From Staphylotrichum longicolle (taxonomy: Eukaryota; Ascomycota; Sordariomycetes; Sordariales; Chaetomiaceae): a stretch of 64,000 bases of DNA. Shown here one piece after another: positions 58,401 through 64,000 of the stretch. The notes beneath the pieces were generated by a model. It saw only the letters and a program-made list of their open reading frames with translations. It was not told the origin of the DNA and did no database searches. The translations under genes were made by a program, and so were the position numbers. The stretch is from NCBI GenBank assembly GCA_019096155.1, contig JAHCVI010000001.1:3162001-3226000 (forward strand), in the 5' to 3' direction. Each line of letters begins with the position of its first letter. Within the stretch, counting starts at the first letter, position 1.

Positions 58401-59160
58401 GGTCCACTGCCGAGGAACCTTGTAACTGGGGCTGCTTGATCCCTGCCTCCGGGGGTGGGGGGTGTCTGGGTCAAAGCAGCGGGTGGTGTGCATATCGAGC
58501 GAGCCCTGAGAGCACCGAGAAGGGTGCCGGTGGATGACATCCGTCCCGCCGCCCCTGGGTCTGGCTCGCATGCCCACCCCGGTTCGGGACGGCCAACAGG
58601 GAGTTCAAACAATAAAACCTCCCGTTGAGCCTCCTCGCGAGATGTCTTTGCATTTTGCCCGATAGGAACAACCACAGATGACGGGGAGTGGCCAAGTGCG
58701 ATCCTGGCCCCCCACGATGCTTTGGACACCCACATCAACACCCCTTCGACTGCTTATGGCTCGGTGATCTTGAACACTCCTGCCTCCAGACCATCGCATC
58801 TGCTGCACCCCAACGCTTCAACTTCACGTGCAGCCGACCGCTGCGTCAGTGCTTCCACGACTTCCACGACTTCTGCAGCACTCCTCAGTCACCGAATTCG
58901 CCCATCGCAGGCTTGCGACCTTACAGCGACACACCCATTCGTGCGAGAGCAACATAGCTCGGCGGCTCAGGATTTGACGACGTCTAGCCCCTGGAATTCG
59001 ACACAAACTCCCTCGGCGATACGACTGTTTTTCCTTTCATTTCGCTCGGTCCTCGATACAGTTCTTTGGCACATAGACTTGGCTGGCATTTTCACTCGTC
59101 TCTCGCATTCGCTCATTTCAGAATTTGTTTCCTCGCATCTCGCCGTCACCTGAGTCACGA

Positions 59161-60354
59161 TGGCGGTTCCGGAGAACACCTACGGGTACAACGGGTACCA
59201 GACTGGATACAGCCAGCCGAGGCAGGAGAGAATCACCCTGCCCAGCATCAGCGAGGTAGGCTGTGTCACTGCCCTGCTCCTCCAAGCTTTGGGTGGCTAA
59301 CCTGCGAAATAGGCTCTCAGGTCCCAGTCTGCTCTGCTCCCGGCACCAGCGGTGCGGTCGCCGGGCTACTACACGGGGGCAGCGCCCGAACGGCCAGCCT
59401 GGCTCGGCCACCACTTGTTGCCAGCCCAGGAAGCGAGGGGCCGCGTGGAGGACTGGCGCCATCAGCAGCAGTGCAGCGTCCCGCGCAGGCCGCCGACGCC
59501 GCAGGCCTGCCCGCCGTTGCCTCCGATCTCGCCATCGTTCGACTACTCGCCGCGGGACCTGCGCAGCGCCGGTGGGTATAGCGGCCACGGGCAATACGAC
59601 GGCCGCCCGTGCTCCAGCGACGGCGGCTACAGCCAGGGAAGCTGGGGGCAAGGGGTCTACGATCCCCGCGCTGATGCTCATGTCGGCTACGCCGACGGGA
59701 GCCACACCCCCAACGGTCACCACCAAAACGGCCACCGCGGCGCCGCGAGCGGATCGCCCGACGGGGGACAGCGCGGGCGCAAGCGATCGGCGGCGGGCGA
59801 GGAGCGGGCCGACGCGGAGAAGAAGCGGCGCAACTTTCCCCCAGCGGTCATCGCCGTCCTCAAGAGATGGGTTGAGAGGAAGATTGACCACCTCCACTTT
59901 ACCAACGAGGAGAAGGCCGAGATCGCGCGGGAGGCGGGGATGGGGATAAGTACGTGTTTCTTGCTCACTCACTTCTCTCATGCCTGACCATCTCCCTCCT
60001 CTTTGCTCTCCTCTCTCTTCTCCCGAGACCCCACTAACTCACCTCTCCTCTCACACAGAACAAGTCGATGACTGGTTCACCAACTACCGCCGCCGCGGCT
60101 ATCCGGAGCACCGCCACGCGTTCCACGCCGCCGCCCGTGCCAGCGCCAAGGCCGCATACGATTCTGCCGTCGCCGAGGCTCGCCGCGCCGCTCAGGTGGG
60201 GTCAGCCGACGCGCTCTCCACAGCCGAAGCCGAGGTCGCGCGGCTCGCCGTGCTCAAGGACGAGGCCGACGACCGGCTGGCCAAGGCCGAGGCAGCGTTG
60301 GCCGAACACCACGCCAAGATCAGCGGGCGGAAGCAGCGGGATGGGGAGGATTGA
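59161..60354 (+). CDS. TALE-type (KN) homeobox transcription factor
   Basis: This is a nuclear DNA-binding regulator. Exons are 59161-59256, 59313-59949 and 60059-60354, giving 342 residues. The N-terminus is Tyr/Gln/Pro-rich (YGYNGYQTGYSQPRQERITL), probably an activation region. A basic stretch (GRKRSAAGEE .. EKKRRNFPPAV) precedes the homeodomain at about 200-260. The recognition helix KQVDDWFTNYRRRG has Trp250, Phe251, Asn253 (the invariant N51) and the Arg run 255-257. An intron splits the domain at residue 245. The C-terminal part is an Ala/Glu-rich helix likely to form a coiled coil (ALSTAEAEVARLAVLKDEAD). It resembles the homeobox regulators of development in filamentous ascomycetes, but I cannot say which paralogue. 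A gene-empty stretch of nearly 10 kb lies upstream. Confidence 0.88.
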
Positions 60355-61201
60355 GGAGTACAGCTGCATATGACCGAGGTCAGCGGTTCGCTTGGTTTTT
60401 TCTCTGTTTCTTGGGTTCCGCATTTTTGTTCGGTCAAGAGGATCGGCTCAGGCCTGGAAGGTCAGCTGAGGGCGTTTTGGGGGAGGGGCTTGGTTTGGGT
60501 TTCGAGCACAAAGTATATCTGGGTGGTGTTTTTTTTTTTTTTTTTTTTTTTTCCGGATTCTCACAGCTACGGCTGCCTGACGACAGGATTTGTGCCTTTG
60601 AAAAGGGCTACGATTTATGTAATAACATGATGTATTATAGACATATTAGTTCGAATCAGTTTGAGATCAATCCAGGCGTCATGTAAGTGTGCTGGGAAAG
60701 AGTCGCGAGGACGGTTTGCTGATGCCGGGTCTAGGCTTCCAATTGCCATCCGACACGACTTGGCAGCACAAACCATCAGTAGCGACAATGGCAGACACTG
60801 TCACGATGAAGAAGGGAAGCCACGAGGAGACTGGAAGAGACCAGGTGCAGGCCATGTGAATTCAGGCAAAAAAAAAAAGAAAGAAAAGTGATAAGTATGC
60901 CCAGACAACGCAAATGTCTCCCCAATCATCATGTGGGCAAACAGAGCAGTGGCTGAGAGGACGTCGGTCGGTGACAACGGAATGGTGAAAGTGATGCAGA
61001 CAGCGAGCATCGCAGACAGGGTTAGGGTCGTCGCCGGTAGAATGGACGCCAGCGACAGCGAGGGCAGGAGCGTGGTCGTGCCTGCTTCAATTGGAACATT
61101 TACCCCTGAAAACACCAAAACACCAAAACACCCAAGACGCATCGCTGCAAAAAAATCACCGATCGCCAGCTCTCAGAACTGACGGATCGGGAAGGAACCA
61201 G
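60355..61201. other. 3' flank of the homeobox gene
   Basis: The stretch contains a T tract at 60529-60552, likely within the 3' UTR, and otherwise no gene-like frame. An A-run on the plus strand at 61147-61153 serves as the probable RNA polymerase III terminator of the minus-strand tRNA. Confidence 0.5.
61147..61153 (-). terminator. Probable RNA polymerase III terminator (T7)
   Basis: A run of seven T on the minus strand lies about 48 bases downstream of the tRNA-Glu 3' end. The distance is longer than usual, so a read-through trailer is implied. Confidence 0.5.
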
Positions 61202-61274
61202 CCTCCGGTACGGGGAATCGAACCCCGAGCTTCGCGGTGAAAACGCGATATGTTAACCGTTACACTATACCGGA
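61202..61274 (-). tRNA. tRNA-Glu (UUC)
   Basis: Read on the minus strand, the acceptor stem TCCGGTA (from 61274) pairs with TACCGGA (61209-61203), with G as discriminator. The anticodon stem-loop is TCGCG-TTTTCAC-CGCGA, with anticodon TTC at 61240-61238. The internal B box GGTTCGATTCC is at 61223-61213, and the A-box region TAGTGTAACGG lies near the 5' end. It has no intron. The encoded RNA ends without CCA, as usual in eukaryotes. Confidence 0.96.
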
Positions 61275-62530
61275 TTGTTGAAAGCTGACTCGGCAAATGG
61301 GACTCAAGTAGGGGCGCAGCACCTTGGCGGGTCCTTTGTGGGCTGGCCGGGTGGGTCATTGGTCCAGCAAGGCAGAGACACACCATGCTTCCATCCACCC
61401 TGCAAAGAAAGCCACGGGAGGGAAGGGAACCAGATGACCAACTTTCCGTTGCTTTTTGTCTCTCGTATGTTTACTGAGAAAACTCACTGGACGCTCTGAC
61501 TAGGTCCTCTTTGGCAGAATGTGACGAGCCTTTCAAAGCGAGCCATGCCTGAGAGTCTGTCCCCGCGGGTTAGGGTTTACTTGTGCCAGTCGGTTTACCC
61601 CTGAATCATGGCCGACTCGCAACACCATAATGCAGTGCTTCCACAGCTAGATCCAATTCCAAATATGGAACAGAGTCTCACACAGTGTTGCCCTCCAAAT
61701 ATAATCCGCGGCGGTTGAACTTTGCAGTTCCCTAACCACTTCCGTAAGCGCGGCTGCCCTTGACTTCTGTCAACCCTGAGAGGGAATGTTCTGCGACTGA
61801 TGCTTAAATCACACCAATGTACTTAGTCCATCTTGAGTGTACTCTGGATACAATCCTATCGGAATTCAAAATTTCTCCATGTTCTAGTGCCCTCGAGGTA
61901 AAATCAGAAGGTGGGTGGGTGAAACTAGAATCTGTCTGCATCGAGTTTTTTCTTCATTTGCAATACACATCTTTCCCGGCAAGATAACACAATTTTTTTT
62001 TTTTTTTTGGCTCACTCCTTCCTGTCTTTTATTGACGCGAGCCCCATGGTACAACATGAACATCTCAGGTTCTTGGTTTCTCGAACTTCATTTCCGCCTA
62101 GCTCACTTGTTTCCTCCCGCCGACACTCTCTCCTGCCAACGGCATCGGTTTGGAAAGGAACCTCTCGCTACCAAACGCACTTTTTGCAACTCAACTCTTC
62201 CTTGTCTAGTCCATTTTACTGATTTCTGCTTATATACCAAGTGCATGTTGCCCAGCAGTCATTCCCATCGCATTTGTTGATCCCTTTCACGTCGCTCGCG
62301 AGTTTTCAGGCGTTTGACAACCTTGAACTCGCAGTCCACTAGGTCTGTTGCCTCTCATTGACCGATTAAACTCATGTTGACACGCAGGGAAAACAAGAAC
62401 TTGTCAGATTCACAATTGGGACCCGACCAAAAGGCGAAACTGCTCCTAAGTGACACGACCACACCACAGCACTGCGACGTTCTTCATTACGCCCAACTTG
62501 CTGCTCGGCTCCGACCATCGAAAGACAGAA
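61275..62530. other. Intergenic region
   Basis: This lower-GC stretch holds the promoter side of the tRNA and the upstream region of the partial plus-strand gene. A T run lies at about 61993-62008. Small frames in 61900-62300 are not convincing. Confidence 0.5.
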
Positions 62531-64000
62531 ATGGCAAAAGAATCATCGCCGGCCGAGTCTGCAGATTGCACCCCATCCGCAAAGAGCACAGAAAACACCA
62601 ACCGCAAGATGACTGAGAGAGAAGAAAAGAAGCGGCGACTGCGTGAGCTCGGAGACACCCTCCACTACGTCAAGACAATCGTGGACCACATGAGCCACCA
62701 TTACAAAGACATCAATCCTCCCCCGTGGCTCGACTTGCGGGCTGTCGCAGCCCAGCTGATGCGCTCTGTCCAGACGGGCTCCAACCATGCAGCCTGGAAG
62801 TGTGCTCGGGAGTCGCTGGTCGCCATTCGAGATTGGAAAGGCGATCATGAGAGTTGGAAAGAGGCTGTGCAGATTGCCAAAATGCCCTACCTCGGCACAC
62901 CGTCCGAAATCATGGCCGCCGAGTTCATTGACGGCAAACAACCCTGCATCCCAAGAAGCTTGATGAGAATCCTGAGCCACATAGAGCTGGACTTTCTGCT
63001 GGAAGATCAGCCGCACAGCGATGAGACCCTCCCCAACTTCTGGAAGGGCTCTGATATCAGCAATCCCGAGTGGAGGGGCGTCTACATGAAGAGACGAACT
63101 TGGTATACATCTCGCCTCCCGTTTGACGACGACCTCACCGACTTGGTCCTGAGCATCATGTGCCCAAAACACAACCCAAAACTCAAAGAGCCGGAGCAGC
63201 TGTCAGTACAGAAAGGGGGCAAAGATGACAATAATGGTATCAAGCCGTCCGTCGCCGACGCTAGCCCCAAAGGCGTCATGGTGGCTAGCAAGGAAGATGT
63301 CGGGGAAAGTGAGGGATGGAAGGACAAGGTCCAAGCTACCATGTCTCGGATTTCCAGCACGGTCAACGAGACGCTGGCCGTGGAGAAAGTAAAGCTCCTA
63401 GGAAAACGGTACCGGCAAGAGAATGACACAGCACTGCCCGACATGCAAGAAAAGCGGCAAAGGACGGCGGAAGAGGTACAGCATCCGCCAAAGGTCATCA
63501 CTACGGTCGAGAACACTGACGATGACCGCTCGTCTCCATCCGACACGATACAGGCGGCATGCATTGCTAAAGAGGAAGAAAGGTTTCGGTTACTCAAGGC
63601 AAACTACAAGAAGCTCAAGAGACAGGATCAGCAACTGGCCACACTATTCACAACACTCGATGAGAGCACCAAGGAGTTGGGGAAGGAAATTGGCCAGCTG
63701 ACTCGACAACACAAAGAGGTGCGCAAGGACCTTGATACTGGCCACAGCGCACACGAGCAGCTTGTCAAAAAGTTCGACGACCTGGAGACCCAGAACAAGA
63801 CTCTGGAGGACAAGGCTCAACAGCTGGCTGTTCAGACTGCTGCCCTGACAGACGACCTGAGCAAACTTGGGGACAAGAGCGGCCAAATGGCCGCGCAATG
63901 CAGCGCTCTTGAGGACGAGAACAAGATTCTCAGGGCCCAAATGGTCAGCCTCATGGCTCGCGTGGAAGCTCTGGAACAGACTCAATCAGCCTCCAAGCCC
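62531..64000 (+). CDS. Coiled-coil protein of unknown function, cut by the window end
   Basis: From the ATG at 62531 the frame stays open for 490 codons to the window edge, with no intron needed. The first 40 residues are charged and polar. A globular-looking region follows (about residues 45-205) with RRLRELGDTLHYVKTIVDHM, WLDLRAVAAQLMRSVQTGSN and an EWRGVYMKRRTWYTSRLPF stretch. After an acidic/Lys linker comes a long heptad-like coiled coil (about 340-485), for example ATLFTTLDESTKELGKEIGQ and AALTDDLSKLGDKSGQMA. There is no signal peptide or membrane span. Codon use is less GC-rich than in the housekeeping genes nearby, which suggests a fast-evolving or lineage-specific gene. I recognise no family. 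Confidence 0.72.
   Translation, partial: MAKESSPAESADCTPSAKSTENTNRKMTEREEKKRRLRELGDTLHYVKTIVDHMSHHYKDINPPPWLDLRAVAAQLMRSVQTGSNHAAWKCARESLVAIRDWKGDHESWKEAVQIAKMPYLGTPSEIMAAEFIDGKQPCIPRSLMRILSHIELDFLLEDQPHSDETLPNFWKGSDISNPEWRGVYMKRRTWYTSRLPFDDDLTDLVLSIMCPKHNPKLKEPEQLSVQKGGKDDNNGIKPSVADASPKGVMVASKEDVGESEGWKDKVQATMSRISSTVNETLAVEKVKLLGKRYRQENDTALPDMQEKRQRTAEEVQHPPKVITTVENTDDDRSSPSDTIQAACIAKEEERFRLLKANYKKLKRQDQQLATLFTTLDESTKELGKEIGQLTRQHKEVRKDLDTGHSAHEQLVKKFDDLETQNKTLEDKAQQLAVQTAALTDDLSKLGDKSGQMAAQCSALEDENKILRAQMVSLMARVEALEQTQSASKP

Larger units (their letters stand above)
49295..59160. other. 9.9-kb region without a convincing gene
   Basis: I read both strands. Open frames reach at most about 212 codons, overlap each other in several frames, have biased composition and show no recognisable family or consistent splice pairs. 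The region is heterogeneous: GC-rich and C-rich blocks (52400-52700, 53700-54200), an AT-rich tract at 50651-50702, and a diverged tandem duplication at 55336-55462. Its 3' end runs into the leader of the homeobox gene at 59161. Long upstream regions are common before developmental regulators in this fungal group, so it may be regulatory DNA, a long leader or a non-coding transcript. Confidence 0.55.

Overview
The window is nuclear DNA from a filamentous ascomycete, most likely a Sordariomycete of the Sordariales type. It is GC-rich, genes are interrupted by short introns (48-145 bp) with GT..AG borders and CTNAC-like branch sites, intergenic DNA is long and CT-rich, and the proteins are typical of that group (Snx41, Pds5, Ctr9, Pbn1, Mhr1/mL67). 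It lies in a conserved chromosomal region. No transposon, CRISPR array, virus-like gene or secondary-metabolite core gene is visible.

Layout: 0.5-3.1 kb (+) C2H2 zinc-finger regulator; 5.0-6.4 kb (+) secreted GH16 glucanase; 6.7-11.6 kb (-) cohesin regulator PDS5; 13.7-15.2 kb (+) Ser/Thr-rich membrane or wall protein; 15.9-17.2 kb (-) mRNA guanylyltransferase CEG1; 17.9-20.0 kb (-) sorting nexin SNX41; 21.1-22.8 kb (-) single-pass proline-rich protein; 24.2-28.1 kb (+) Paf1-complex subunit CTR9; 28.5-31.0 kb (-) Fungal_trans_2-type regulator; 32.1-33.3 kb (-) PrpF-type isomerase; 33.8-35.1 kb (-) unknown six-hairpin-like protein; 36.1-38.9 kb (+) HSP104; 39.5-40.5 kb (+) mitochondrial MHR1/mL67; 40.9-42.1 kb (-) sulfotransferase-like protein; 43.4-45.0 kb (-) PBN1; 45.7-49.3 kb (+) a caspase-like/homeodomain-like/rhodanese fusion protein; 49.3-59.2 kb with no convincing gene; 59.2-60.4 kb (+) TALE-type homeobox regulator; 61.2 kb (-) tRNA-Glu; 62.5 kb to the end (+) a partial coiled-coil protein.

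Most genes are unrelated housekeeping functions: cohesion, capping, transcription elongation, proteostasis, mitochondrial translation and GPI-anchor synthesis. The most unusual locus is the seven-exon gene at 45.7-49.3 kb. It joins a caspase-fold domain that keeps its His/Cys dyad, a homeodomain-like helix-turn-helix that has lost Asn51, and a rhodanese fold without a catalytic Cys. I know of no described system with this order, so it is the best candidate for new biology here.

A second strong pattern concerns the sequence itself. Four otherwise well-conserved genes (the C2H2 regulator, SNX41, MHR1 and PBN1) carry eleven small frameshifts. All fit missing G or C bases, nearly all in G/C runs. 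This looks like systematic homopolymer under-calling in the assembly, not gene decay, and any automatic annotation of this region will break these genes. All gene models here were built by eye from reading frames and splice signals.
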